Shown here: positions 44,365-53,774 of the stretch, piece by piece
Layout of the letters: every line of letters begins with the position of its first letter
Position numbering within the stretch: position 1 is the stretch's first letter
Assembly: GCF_015550595.1 (NCBI RefSeq)
Contig: NZ_JADNBB010000028.1
Coordinates: 1 to 64,000 of the forward strand
Direction: 5' to 3'
DNA: 64,000 nt
Source: Parabacteroides goldsteinii
GTDB taxonomy: Bacteria; Bacteroidota; Bacteroidia; Bacteroidales; Tannerellaceae
Notes under the pieces: model-generated
The model's input: only the letters and a program-made list of their open reading frames with translations
Told to the model about the DNA's origin: nothing
Databases searched by the model: none
Program-made: the position numbers and the translations under genes

Positions 44365-47300
44365 TTAGAATGTTAAATTAAGACCGAACATGAATTTGCG
44401 TGTAGACGGATAAACTGAAGGACCGGCAGAGCCGATAACAGAAATTGTTCCGTCGTCATTGGCTTTAGCTGGTATTTCCGGATCTACACCCGAATAACCG
44501 GTGACTGTGAACAGGTTTTCACCAGCAAAGAAGATGCGCATATTCTGGATGTAATACTTGGGCAGACTTAGGTTATAGCCAATAGTAAGCGAACGCAGTT
44601 TCAGATAATCGCTATCTTCCAGATAACGGCTGGAAGGGCTGTTTGCTTTTGATTGATTATTATAAGATGGAACAGGATGTGTTGCGATATCGCCAGGTTT
44701 TTCCCAACGATTCCATCCATCCTTCAATTTCATCTGGTTGCGGTCGGTGTAAGTACCGTCGGCATCATATTCTTGACGGGAATAGTTATATATCTTACCA
44801 CCGAGAGAGAAACCGAATACGGCATTCAGATCAATGTTTCTCCAGCTTAATGAGGTGTTGAATCCACCAAACAGTTTCGGTGTAGATGGTTTGCTGATCA
44901 CAAAGTCGGCCTTTGTGTAATCATCTGTTATGACACGGCTGCCGTCTTCTGTGGTAGTGTACCATTGCGGAGCTCCGTTTTCCGGGTTTACGCCAGCCCA
45001 TTCTTTTACATAGAATGCGTCACTGCTATAGCCTACCTTCAGAATTTTCGATGCTTCACCGGCAATACCTATACCACCGCCAATAATGACTTCCATATTA
45101 GGATCGTCTCCATACAGCTTTTCTACTGTATTCTTGTTGTGTCCCACGTTGGCTTCGAGGCTCCAGTTCCAGTCTTTAGTGCGGATAATGTCACCACCTA
45201 TAGTAAGTTCGATACCTTTGTTACTGATTTCACCAATATTTTGCCAACGACTGGTTACACCTGTAAGACCAGATAGCGGGGTCTTGTAAAGTACGTCTGT
45301 CGTGTACTTATTATAGTAATCGAATACAATGCGCAGGCGGTTATTAAACAAGTTGGCGTCCACGCCGATACCGAATGTGGCTGTTTCTTCCCAAGTTAAG
45401 TTCGGATTGCCGACTTGGCTGATCAATGTACCCGGTATGCCATCATAGTTGGCTGAAATTGAATAAAGGGCATATTGCGGATAATAATCACCCGGACGGT
45501 TACCCATGATACCGTATGAAGCACGAACTTTGAGTGCGTCTACCCATTTTGCATTGAACCAATGTTCACGACTGATATTCCAGCCACCACTAACTGAATA
45601 GAAATTACCATAACGGGCGTCTGAACCGAAGTTGGATGCTCCGTCGCGACGAAGAGATAGCTCTGCCACATAACGGTTATCGTATGAGTAGTTTCCGCGG
45701 AAGAAGTAAGATTGAACTGCCGATTCAGTTAGGCTTCCTCCCACTTTTTCAGGTAAGGCAGTTACATCCAGCACCTCAAATCCAGGAGCGAACCCTGTTC
45801 CTATAGCCTTGATGGCTTTTCCTTGATAGTCTTTGAACTCGTAAGCCAATACGGCATCTACCGAGTGTTTGCCAAACATTTTGTTGAAGTTCAACAACTG
45901 GTTGGTATAGCGGCGGCTCGTATTGCTTTGGTATTCTTCGATACGACCATTTACGCCGGAGGCTCCATTGCTTCGCGGATCGCTATATGATTGATAATAA
46001 TAATTTGTGTATTGGAAACTGTTTACTGAACGGAATGTCAACCAATCTGTAATCTTAATATCGAAATCCAAGTTACCAAGGAACTCGTAAGTCTTATAAT
46101 CAGTATGATTGCCATACGAAAGATCGTTCAGGTAGTTTGTCTGCTGGCTGTTGACCCATCCTTGGTAACGGTCGGGAACCAATTCGCCATTTTCTTTATA
46201 AGGACTGTCCCACGGAAACATGGAGTACATAGATGTAACGGAATACTGTGCATCCTCTACCGTACGCATTGCTCCTGAAACAGAAGGTTTAATAGTCAAC
46301 CATTTGAATGGTTTATAGTTTGAACGATAGCGGAAGGTGTAGCGCGAATAGTCGTATCCTTTTACAGCTCCCTCTTCGTCGTAGTATCCAACAGAGAAGT
46401 ATGAACTAAGCTGGTCGTTTCCTCCTGAGAGTGATATGTTATAATCTTGTGTAAAGCCGGATTGAGTGGCCAGATCCCACCAATCGAAATTGGAGTTACG
46501 CAATTCCGAGTTCCAGCGAGGGAAAGCAACCATTTCCGGATTGTTGAAAGAGGCGTAGTAGTCATATAGTTCCGCTCCATTCATCATTTCCAGTTTCCCG
46601 TTGTTCAACGTGCTGATACCTAGTTTGGCAGAAGCGTTTATCTGTATCTTGCCGCTCTTGGCCGCTTTGGTTGTAATAAGGATAACACCGTTTGCCCCTT
46701 CCGAACCATAGATGGCGGTAGAAGCAGCATCTTTCAGGATAGTCATAGTTTCAATGTCCGAAGGATTCAGTAATCCGGCACCGTCTCCAACGATCACACC
46801 GTCGATTACCCAAAGTGGAGCTGTCGAACCACTTAATGTCGCTTTACCGCGTACCACAACTGCACCGCTTGAACCCGGTTGTCCGGAACCCGGGGCTACG
46901 TACACTCCTGATACCTTACCATTTAGCATGTTTTCAACTGAAGGTGTTGTAATGTCGGTCAGTTTCTCTTCTTTCAGGGTTTGCAAAGCACCTGTCAAAC
47001 TTTCTTTCTTCTGAACGCCGTAACCAACGATTACAACTTCTTCCAAAGCTTTTGAATCTTCTTTCAGGTCGATCTTGATAGTAGACTGTCCGGTATAGGG
47101 GATTTCTTGTGTGATATAACCGACGAAAGAAACCTGAATGATGTCTCCGCGCTTCAAACCTTCTAAAACAACCTTACCGTCGGTATCGGATACATTACCC
47201 GTAGTTGTCCCCTTCACAATCACAGATGCTCCGGTTACTGGGCCTAGGGCATCTTCCACAACGCATGTCACTCTTCCCGTTTGTTGGGAAATACTGGTAC

Positions 47301-47397
47301 TAGGCTCTGCTGGTGTAGTTCCTGCAAAAGTTGTCCCTGGGGAAGCTAATGTTCCCGCCAGTAGAATAAAGCTAACTAAATTTAATTTTTTTCGCAT
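44365..47397 (-). CDS. SusC/RagA family TonB-dependent outer membrane transporter
   Basis: This 1010-residue protein has a signal peptide, an N-terminal carboxypeptidase-D-like domain (about 43-120), a TonB box and plug region (EEVVIVGYGVQKKESLTGAL onward), and a beta barrel ending MFGLNLTF. It imports a nutrient captured by SusD. The gene order susC then susD is standard. Its promoter region lies between 21-bp inverted repeats (see 47,504-47,727), which suggests phase variation. Confidence 0.96.
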   Translation of the reverse strand: MRKKLNLVSFILLAGTLASPGTTFAGTTPAEPSTSISQQTGRVTCVVEDALGPVTGASVIVKGTTTGNVSDTDGKVVLEGLKRGDIIQVSFVGYITQEIPYTGQSTIKIDLKEDSKALEEVVIVGYGVQKKESLTGALQTLKEEKLTDITTPSVENMLNGKVSGVYVAPGSGQPGSSGAVVVRGKATLSGSTAPLWVIDGVIVGDGAGLLNPSDIETMTILKDAASTAIYGSEGANGVILITTKAAKSGKIQINASAKLGISTLNNGKLEMMNGAELYDYYASFNNPEMVAFPRWNSELRNSNFDWWDLATQSGFTQDYNISLSGGNDQLSSYFSVGYYDEEGAVKGYDYSRYTFRYRSNYKPFKWLTIKPSVSGAMRTVEDAQYSVTSMYSMFPWDSPYKENGELVPDRYQGWVNSQQTNYLNDLSYGNHTDYKTYEFLGNLDFDIKITDWLTFRSVNSFQYTNYYYQSYSDPRSNGASGVNGRIEEYQSNTSRRYTNQLLNFNKMFGKHSVDAVLAYEFKDYQGKAIKAIGTGFAPGFEVLDVTALPEKVGGSLTESAVQSYFFRGNYSYDNRYVAELSLRRDGASNFGSDARYGNFYSVSGGWNISREHWFNAKWVDALKVRASYGIMGNRPGDYYPQYALYSISANYDGIPGTLISQVGNPNLTWEETATFGIGVDANLFNNRLRIVFDYYNKYTTDVLYKTPLSGLTGVTSRWQNIGEISNKGIELTIGGDIIRTKDWNWSLEANVGHNKNTVEKLYGDDPNMEVIIGGGIGIAGEASKILKVGYSSDAFYVKEWAGVNPENGAPQWYTTTEDGSRVITDDYTKADFVISKPSTPKLFGGFNTSLSWRNIDLNAVFGFSLGGKIYNYSRQEYDADGTYTDRNQMKLKDGWNRWEKPGDIATHPVPSYNNQSKANSPSSRYLEDSDYLKLRSLTIGYNLSLPKYYIQNMRIFFAGENLFTVTGYSGVDPEIPAKANDDGTISVIGSAGPSVYPSTRKFMFGLNLTF

Positions 47398-47503
47398 GGA
47401 AATTTAGATTAAAAATAATATTTGATGTATAAATCGTTCTATCCCATGAACCAAAACAGATTTTACTTTTTAGATTTGGCATGTAGGATTTGTGTTAAAT
47501 CAT

Positions 47504-47727
47504 AGTTCTAAATGGACTATGGTTTATTTGTGACAAATATATGAAATATTTATTTAATCATGTTTTGTTATTTAAAAATATACACATACCCAAGAATGTT
47601 TTTTAACACCTCCTTATCTACGACCTCGAAAAAAGCCCTCTACAGCCTTATTCTTCACCAAATATTCATCAGCTACACCAAGAAAAATATTGTCTAAGAA
47701 AAATTCAACCATAGTCCATTTAGGACT
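47504..47727. repeat. 21-bp inverted repeat flanking a 182-bp segment
   Basis: The left copy (47,504-47,524) and the right copy (47,707-47,727, inverted) match at 20 of 21 positions; both share CTAAATGGACTATGGTT reading inward. Each contains a dyad AGTYC-TAAAT-GGACT, like the core site of a tyrosine recombinase with a 5-bp centre. The enclosed segment holds the -7 box facing susC. This is the form of an invertible promoter; no invertase gene is next to it. Confidence 0.7.
47534..47541 (-). promoter_or_regulatory. -7 box TATATTTG facing susC
   Basis: The complement of CAAATATA matches TAnnTTTG and lies 137 bp upstream of the susC ATG, inside the inverted-repeat segment. The expected transcript would begin in or next to the left repeat. 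No -33 TTTG is apparent, so an activator may be needed. Confidence 0.45.
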
Positions 47728-47960
47728 TATCCCTGAATTATCATTTGTTTACTAAAATATCAATAGAAAATAGGAGCATGAGTTCTATTGTATCTATTAT
47801 GTTGCATTAAGGCTAGAAGAAGAGTTTCTTTTTATAGTCGTTTTCGCTATTGGTATTTCTGTGTTTATTTAATTGGAAAGGTTGTTTTTTAATCTTAAGT
47901 AGGCATATTGAGGTTGTGGATTGTTGTGAGTATAAGTTTGTTAGGTATAGATATCAGGTT

Positions 47961-48857
47961 TTATAGTTGTTTTTTTATAAAATTCATAATCTCTGTTTCC
48001 TTTTCCGGATGGAACCATTCGATCTCCGTATCCCGTTTGAACCAGGTCATTTGCTTGCGGGCATAAACACGTGAGTTGCGTCTGATCTTTTCAACTGCGA
48101 AGTCCAAAGACCATTCCCCATCAAAATACTTGAATAGTTCTTTGTAGCCGACTGTGTTAAGCGAGTTGAGGTGACGGTGAGGATACACTTTACGTGCCTC
48201 TTCAAGCAGTCCGTCATCCATCATCTGGTCGACCCGGTGGTTGATACGGTCGCATAACTCTTCCCGGTCGCGGGTCAATCCGACTTTAATAATATTGAAA
48301 GGACGTACTTTTTTTATATTGGTACGGAAAGAGGAGTAGGGCTTTCCCGTCATCCGACAGATCTCTACGGCATGGATAACCCGTTTGTAGTTCATGCGAT
48401 CTACTTCATTGTAATGAATCGGGTCCGCTTCTTTTAACTCTGCCAGGATAGGTTCCAACCCTTCACGTTCGAACTGGGCGTAGATGGCATCACGTATCTC
48501 GGGAGTGACAGTAGGGATATCGTCGATCCCTTTGCATACGGCGTCGATATACATCATGGAACCTCCGGTCATAACCACTGTCGGAGTTGTCTGGTGAAGT
48601 GTATTTAATAGGGAAATAACATCTTCTTCAAAGTTACTGGCACTGTAATAATCGGTCAACTCGAGTGTGCCGACCATGTAATGTTTTACTCTAGTCATTT
48701 GCTCCGGGGTGGGAGCGGCAGTACCGATAGGCAGGTCTTTATATAGCTGACGGGAGTCGGATGAGATAATAGGCGAACCGAAGTACTCTGCTACGCGCAG
48801 ACTCAGCTCTGTTTTTCCGACTCCTGTCGGCCCAAGTAATATGATAAGGGAATTCAT
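47961..48857 (-). CDS. miaA: tRNA dimethylallyltransferase MiaA
   Basis: This 298-residue enzyme adds a dimethylallyl group to A37 of tRNAs reading UNN codons. Motifs are [13 protein letters not shown] (P-loop), [35 protein letters not shown], and [13 protein letters not shown]. The C-terminal WF and RNA-binding residues are present. It starts 4 bp after the preceding gene. No clear terminator is visible after it. Confidence 0.95.
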   Translation of the reverse strand: MNSLIILLGPTGVGKTELSLRVAEYFGSPIISSDSRQLYKDLPIGTAAPTPEQMTRVKHYMVGTLELTDYYSASNFEEDVISLLNTLHQTTPTVVMTGGSMMYIDAVCKGIDDIPTVTPEIRDAIYAQFEREGLEPILAELKEADPIHYNEVDRMNYKRVIHAVEICRMTGKPYSSFRTNIKKVRPFNIIKVGLTRDREELCDRINHRVDQMMDDGLLEEARKVYPHRHLNSLNTVGYKELFKYFDGEWSLDFAVEKIRRNSRVYARKQMTWFKRDTEIEWFHPEKETEIMNFIKKQL

Positions 48858-48860
48858 TTA

Positions 48861-49421
48861 TTAAAAACGCTCGTCGTCGTATGGATTTTCCATCGGTCCG
48901 TCACCTAAGCCTTCGAAACCGCCTTTATCCAGTTCGTCGATGTCGTATTCAGAGTCACCGTAGAAGTCTTCGCCGATATCTGTTGTTGTACTTTTGGTTT
49001 CAAACTCATCGAAGTCGACCGTTTGTGCGGGAGGAAGACCGATTGATTTGCTGATCATTGCCTTGTCGAGGTCTTTGCCCGGCTCTATTTCACGGAGTTC
49101 CATAAAGAAGGCACGTTCGGTCATATAGTCGAAAACGAACATAAGTTTCTGGTGTTCGTCTTCGAGCAATTCTTCCAGACGAGTGTCACCCATTATATAG
49201 CTATCCACTTCTGATGTGGTGTCCATTTCAACCAATGTTATTTCCGTATTCTTGCTCCAGTCGTCGTCACAAATAAAGAAAGAACACATCTGATCTTTCG
49301 TGTAACCAACTGAGTCCAGGATGGCGTCATGGAGATCGAGGAAAGTAGCTTCCGCGTCAATCTTGATCTCGCGCTTGAAGTCATCTACTTCATCTGATAG
49401 AATGAGGAATCTAAATACCAT
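48861..49421 (-). CDS. pRiA4b ORF-3-like / IS1096 TnpR family protein
   Basis: ATG 49,421 (MVFRFLILSDEVDDFKREIK) is chosen because the longer frame starts at a TTG inside the promoter. The 186-residue protein has the family's IDAEATFLDLHDAILDSVGY and MCSFFICDDDWSK blocks and a very acidic C-terminal tail. Function is unknown. It is cotranscribed with miaA. Confidence 0.8.
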   Translation of the reverse strand: MVFRFLILSDEVDDFKREIKIDAEATFLDLHDAILDSVGYTKDQMCSFFICDDDWSKNTEITLVEMDTTSEVDSYIMGDTRLEELLEDEHQKLMFVFDYMTERAFFMELREIEPGKDLDKAMISKSIGLPPAQTVDFDEFETKSTTTDIGEDFYGDSEYDIDELDKGGFEGLGDGPMENPYDDERF

Positions 49422-49445
49422 AGTCTTTTTAGTTTTTTGTTGGTT

Positions 49446-49453
49446 CAAAAGTA
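49446..49453 (-). promoter_or_regulatory. -7 box TACTTTTG upstream of the TnpR-family gene
   Basis: The complement of CAAAAGTA matches TAnnTTTG and lies 25 bp before ATG 49,421. It supports the shorter start for that gene. Confidence 0.5.
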
Positions 49454-49524
49454 GTAAAAAATATCAATACCAACATATCAACGATATAAAAAAAGAGGTC
49501 TGTGGATTCAGTAATATAAAACAA

Positions 49525-49560
49525 AAGGGCCGTTAACCCTGCGAGGAGTTGACAGCCCTT
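49525..49560 (-). terminator. Terminator after lpxA
   Basis: AAGGGC with GTTAAC (49,525-49,537) pairs with GTTGAC and GCCCTT (49,548-49,560); on the minus strand TTTTGTTTT follows. It lies 26 bp past the lpxA stop and closes the lipid A operon. Confidence 0.85.
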
Positions 49561-49585
49561 CAAAATTGTTTATTTTTCTTATCGT

Positions 49586-50371
49586 TTACTCGTCGATGGA
49601 ACCTCTAACGATACCCCGTTCGGAAGTCTTGATAAAGTTTAAGATCAAGTCTCTTTCTATGCTGGGTACATATTCAGTTTCGATCGCTTTCAGCGCCTCT
49701 GTATTGTTCAGCCCGCGTGTATATAAAGTACGGTAGATATCCTGGATCAGGAATACCTGTTCGTTGGTGAATCCGCGGCGGCGTAGACCGACGATATTGA
49801 TACCGCAATAAACGATCGGGTCGCGACCGATCAACGTATAAGGAGGAATATCTTTTCCGATACGTGAACCGCCCTGAACCATTACATGCTTGGATATGCG
49901 GGTAAACTGGTGAACCAGACTACCGCCGCTGACAATGGCAAAGTCGTCAATCTCCACTTCTCCGGCTATCTGGCAGGCATTACCGATGATAATATGATCT
50001 TTCAGTACACAATCGTGGGCGATATGGGAATACGCCATAATCAGGCAGTCGCTTCCGACTACGGTCTTGCCTTTCGATGCTGTACCACGGTTGATCGTAA
50101 CACATTCGCGGATAGTAGTATTGTTTCCTACTTCTGCGGTTGTCTGCTCTCCGTTGAACTTCAAGTCTTGTGGAATACCGGCAATTACAGCTCCCGGGAA
50201 GATGGAACAATTGTTTCCGATCCTGGCCCCGTCGAGAATGACTGCGTGTGAATAAATGTGACAATTGTCGCCTATTACTACATCCTTTTCAATCACTGCA
50301 AAAGGATCTATCGTTACATTCTGGCCGATCTTTGCTTCGGGATGTACGACTGCTAAAGGGGATTGATTCAT
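49586..50371 (-). CDS. lpxA: UDP-N-acetylglucosamine acyltransferase LpxA
   Basis: This 261-residue enzyme catalyses the first step of lipid A synthesis. It shows hexapeptide repeats of the left-handed beta helix (VVIGDNCHIYSHAVIL, IGNNCSIFPGAVIAG), the catalytic His region IMAYSHIAHDCVL, and HVMVQGGSRIG. It is the third gene of lpxD-lpxC/fabZ-lpxA, 12 bp after the fusion gene. Confidence 0.97.
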   Translation of the reverse strand: MNQSPLAVVHPEAKIGQNVTIDPFAVIEKDVVIGDNCHIYSHAVILDGARIGNNCSIFPGAVIAGIPQDLKFNGEQTTAEVGNNTTIRECVTINRGTASKGKTVVGSDCLIMAYSHIAHDCVLKDHIIIGNACQIAGEVEIDDFAIVSGGSLVHQFTRISKHVMVQGGSRIGKDIPPYTLIGRDPIVYCGINIVGLRRRGFTNEQVFLIQDIYRTLYTRGLNNTEALKAIETEYVPSIERDLILNFIKTSERGIVRGSIDE

Positions 50372-50383
50372 TGCCTTCTTCTA

Positions 50384-51769
50384 TTATTTATTTTTTATAA
50401 TCTGAGCCATAAATTCAGCTTCGCATACCAGCTTGTCGCCTACGAAGATATAACCTTTCATCGTAGAGATACCGCGGCGGATAGGAGCCAGCAGCTCCAA
50501 GCGCAGGATCAAAGTATCTCCCGGCACCACTTTCTGACGGAACTTCACTCCGTCTATCTTCATGAAATAAGTAGAATAACGTTCCGGTTCGTCTACTGAA
50601 TTCAGAACGAGCAAACCACCTGTCTGAGCCATTGCTTCTACCAGCAATACACCCGGTGTTACAGGTTCCTGGGGGAAGTGTCCGGTAAAGAACGGTTCGT
50701 TTGTCGTAATATTTTTTATTCCGACGATGTAATCTCCGCCGATTTCGATGATCTTGTCGACCAACAGGAACGGGTAACGGTGAGGAAGCAACTCGCGGAT
50801 ACGGTTGATATCCATGATCGGTTCTGCATTCGGATCGTAGATCGGAGCCTGTACTTCGTTCAGTTTAATATCTTTGCGGATCATACGTGCCAACTGGTTG
50901 TTGATCTTATGACCCGGACGGGTAGCGATGATGCGTCCACGGATAGGTTTGCCGATCAGTGCAAGGTCACCCAATACGTCGATCAGTTTATGGCGTGCCG
51001 GTTCGTTATCGAATACCAGCGGCTTATTGTTGATATACCCCAGTTCGTGTACGTCTTTGTGAGGAATGCCTAATTCGTCAGCCAGTTTGTCGAGTGCATC
51101 CTGCGGCATCTTCTGGTCGTAGATTACGATTGCATTGTCGAGGTCGCCCCCTTTGATCAGGTTGTTCTGGCGAAGCATTTCCACTTCGCGAACGAAGACG
51201 AATGTTCGTGATGCGGCCAGTTCTGTCGGGAATTCGCTCAGGTCGTTCAGTGTCGCGAACTGATTCGACAATACGGGAGAGTCGAAAGAGATCAGTACAT
51301 TTACACTGAATTTATCGTCCGGAAGAATGATCAGTGAAGAACCGGTTTCTTCGTCTTTTACTTCGATCTTATGTTTTACGATGTAATAGTCTTTCGGTGC
51401 ATTCTGTTCAACAATCCCGGCTTTTTGGATTTCTTCAGCGAAGAAACGTGAACTACCATCGAGGATAGGGAATTCGGGAGCATTCACTTCGATCAGGCAG
51501 TTATCGATTTCGTAGGCATATAAAGCTGCCATCGCATGTTCAACGGTGCTGATCTGAATGCCGTTTTTAGAGAGAACAGTGCCTCTTTGTGTACTGGCCA
51601 CGTTTTCTGCCAATGCATCAATAATAGGTTGTCCTTCCAGGTCAACACGTTTAATTTTGTAACCATGGTTTTCAGGTGCCGGATTGAATGTTATCTGGAT
51701 ATCCAGTCCGGTATGCAAGCCTTTACCTTGCATCGAGAAACTCTTGGCTAGCGTCTTTTGTTTCTGCAT
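50384..51769 (-). CDS. lpxC/fabZ: Bifunctional LpxC deacetylase / FabZ dehydratase
   Basis: This 461-residue fusion has an N-terminal LpxC domain (to about residue 305), which removes the acetyl group from UDP-acyl-GlcNAc, with zinc ligands in STVEHAMAALYAYEIDN and HKLIDVLGDLAL. The C-terminal FabZ domain (HRYPFLLVDKI, GHFPQEPVTPGVLLVEAMAQ) dehydrates 3-hydroxyacyl-ACP. Such a fusion is typical of Bacteroidetes. Seven bp separate it from lpxD. Confidence 0.97.
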   Translation of the reverse strand: MQKQKTLAKSFSMQGKGLHTGLDIQITFNPAPENHGYKIKRVDLEGQPIIDALAENVASTQRGTVLSKNGIQISTVEHAMAALYAYEIDNCLIEVNAPEFPILDGSSRFFAEEIQKAGIVEQNAPKDYYIVKHKIEVKDEETGSSLIILPDDKFSVNVLISFDSPVLSNQFATLNDLSEFPTELAASRTFVFVREVEMLRQNNLIKGGDLDNAIVIYDQKMPQDALDKLADELGIPHKDVHELGYINNKPLVFDNEPARHKLIDVLGDLALIGKPIRGRIIATRPGHKINNQLARMIRKDIKLNEVQAPIYDPNAEPIMDINRIRELLPHRYPFLLVDKIIEIGGDYIVGIKNITTNEPFFTGHFPQEPVTPGVLLVEAMAQTGGLLVLNSVDEPERYSTYFMKIDGVKFRQKVVPGDTLILRLELLAPIRRGISTMKGYIFVGDKLVCEAEFMAQIIKNK

Positions 51770-51776
51770 ACGTATA

Positions 51777-52817
51777 TTATTTATTGATTTCTTTCTTTAA
51801 TTGTTCGATCTCGCGCTGTAACTGTCCCATGGTGCGGTACATATCCGGCAGACGGTTGAATATCGCACTCGAACGCATGAAGTTTTTCGCATCGATGGCA
51901 GGAGCCCCCAATACGGTTTTTGCTTCCTTAATATCGCTGATCACACCTGCCTGTGCGCCGAATACTACATGGTCGGCAATATGGATGTGTCCTGCCAGAC
52001 CCACCTGTCCGCCAAACATACAATGACTGCCGATCTTTACAGAGCCGGCAATACCTACCTGAGCAGCCATTACTGTATTTTCGCCTACTTCCACATTGTG
52101 GGCGATCTGAACCAGGTTGTCCAGTTTTACACCCCGGCGGATAATGGTTGAACCCATTACTGCACGGTCGATCGTAGTGTTGGCGCCGATTTCTACATTG
52201 TCTTCCAACACAACGTTGCCTAACTGCGGGATCTTTTTGTAATTATCTCCTTCGGGAGCAAAACCGAAACCGTCCGAACCGATCACAGAACCGGCATGCA
52301 GGATACAATTGTCTCCGATTTTACATCCGTTATATATGGTTGTATGAGGATAAAGAAGGCAGTTATCTCCAACGGTAACACCGTCGCCGATATATACGTT
52401 GGGAAATATCTGGCAGTTTTTACCCAGCTTTACGTTCTCGCCGATATAAGCGAAATTGCCGACGTAGCAATCTTCTCCCAATGTAGCAGAGGCTGCAATA
52501 AAGGCAGCCGAAGATACCCCGGCCTTTTTGGGTTTAGACTGTTCTACCAAATTGAGTAACATGGCAAGTGCAGCATAGGCATTTTCAACCTTAATTAAGG
52601 TGGCAGTAATTTGTTCAGCCGGAGAAAAGTCGTTATTTACCAGAACAATGCTAGCTTCTGTATTATAGATATAATGTTCGTACTTAGGATTGGCCAGGAA
52701 TGATAATGTTCCGGGTTGTCCTTCTTCTATTTTTGAGAAGTTGCTGACTCTCACTTCCGGATTGCCTTCAACGGTTCCGCCAAGAAAGTCCGCTATTTGT
52801 TGGGCTGATAACTCCAT
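51777..52817 (-). CDS. lpxD: UDP-3-O-acylglucosamine N-acyltransferase LpxD
   Basis: This 346-residue enzyme adds the second acyl chain in lipid A synthesis. It has an N-terminal uridine-binding domain ([19 protein letters not shown]), then hexapeptide repeats with the catalytic His segment [16 protein letters not shown], and a C-terminal helical tail ([13 protein letters not shown]). It lies 87 bp downstream of pyrF with no obvious -7 box, so readthrough from the purM operon is possible. Confidence 0.97.
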   Translation of the reverse strand: MELSAQQIADFLGGTVEGNPEVRVSNFSKIEEGQPGTLSFLANPKYEHYIYNTEASIVLVNNDFSPAEQITATLIKVENAYAALAMLLNLVEQSKPKKAGVSSAAFIAASATLGEDCYVGNFAYIGENVKLGKNCQIFPNVYIGDGVTVGDNCLLYPHTTIYNGCKIGDNCILHAGSVIGSDGFGFAPEGDNYKKIPQLGNVVLEDNVEIGANTTIDRAVMGSTIIRRGVKLDNLVQIAHNVEVGENTVMAAQVGIAGSVKIGSHCMFGGQVGLAGHIHIADHVVFGAQAGVISDIKEAKTVLGAPAIDAKNFMRSSAIFNRLPDMYRTMGQLQREIEQLKKEINK

Positions 52818-52904
52818 TACTTATTTTGTTAATTGTATTTGAATCGAGACTGCTCCACTAAGAATAAAGCAGTTTGCAAAAATGGTGAAAATAATTGGGA
52901 TTGC

Positions 52905-53747
52905 CTATGCTTTGCAGGGAATAATTCCCTTATCATGCAGATATCCTGCCATTTCACGCTGTACTTCTTCTGCAGCTTTACGGGCGTACGAAGCAAAATC
53001 CTCTGATTTATCAGCATAAATGATCGCACGGGAAGAGTTGACTAACAGACCGCATTCGTCGTTCATACCATACTGTGCAACTTCATGCAGGCTACCTCCC
53101 TGTGCTCCGACACCCGGAACAAGTAAGAAATGATTTGGTGCGTATTTACGGATATCCAGGAACATTTTTCCCTGAGTAGCACCGACTACGTACATCATTT
53201 GTTCGTTTGTTGCCCAGTCCTGTGACTTTTTAAGTACTTTCTCGAACAGACGTTCGCCGTTGGCATCTTCTGTCATCTGGAAATCCTGTGAACCTTTGTT
53301 CGACGTAAGAGCCAATAGGATAACCCATGCTTCCGGATAGATCAGGAATGGTTTTACGCTGTCTTCACCCATATAAGGGGCCACTGTTACGGCATCAACC
53401 TTGATATGATCGAAGAAAGAGCGGGCGTACATTTCGGAAGTATTACCGATGTCGCCACGTTTAGCGTCAGCGATAATGAACTGATCCGGATAATTCTCAT
53501 GCAGATAAGTGACTGTCTTCTCAAAGGCAAGCATACCTTTCACACCCAGACTCTCGTAGAATGCCAGGTTCGGTTTGTAAGCTACGCAATAATCGGCAGT
53601 AGCATCGATGATCGCCTTGTTGAAAGCGAAGATCGGGTCTTCTTCAGAAAGTAAATGCTGCGGGATCTTCTTTATATCTGTATCCAATCCGACACAGAGG
53701 AAGGATTGTTTCTTTTTGATGTTCTCGAATAATTGTTGCTTGTTCAT
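52905..53747 (-). CDS. pyrF: Orotidine 5'-phosphate decarboxylase
   Basis: This enzyme makes UMP in de novo pyrimidine synthesis. I prefer ATG 53,747 ([20 protein letters not shown]); a start 15 bp upstream is possible. The catalytic [10 protein letters not shown] motif is near residue 93 and VPGVGAQGG lies in the C-terminal half. The long form of about 280 residues is usual in Bacteroidetes. It follows prfA by 27 bp. Confidence 0.95.
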   Translation of the reverse strand: MNKQQLFENIKKKQSFLCVGLDTDIKKIPQHLLSEEDPIFAFNKAIIDATADYCVAYKPNLAFYESLGVKGMLAFEKTVTYLHENYPDQFIIADAKRGDIGNTSEMYARSFFDHIKVDAVTVAPYMGEDSVKPFLIYPEAWVILLALTSNKGSQDFQMTEDANGERLFEKVLKKSQDWATNEQMMYVVGATQGKMFLDIRKYAPNHFLLVPGVGAQGGSLHEVAQYGMNDECGLLVNSSRAIIYADKSEDFASYARKAAEEVQREMAGYLHDKGIIPCKA

Positions 53748-53774
53748 CTTGTTTCGTGTCAAATAATGAAATTG

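Larger units (their letters stand above)
47398..47960. other. 563-bp region upstream of susC
   Basis: This region contains the putative susC promoter (47,534-47,541), the inverted repeat pair 47,504-47,524 / 47,707-47,727, and a further hairpin CAATAGAA/TTCTATTG (47,761-47,768 and 47,783-47,790). The rest, up to the miaA stop codon, is AT-rich and carries no gene that I can support. No regulator or recombinase gene is present nearby. Confidence 0.6.

Noticed and set aside
46712-47014. 100-residue plus-strand frame opposite susC
   Set aside because: It is antisense to the conserved plug domain coding sequence, with no promoter or ribosome site.
47761-47790. CAATAGAA/TTCTATTG hairpin as a miaA terminator
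   Set aside because: It lies about 170 bp past the miaA stop, has a 14-nt loop and no T tract, so it is too weak to call.
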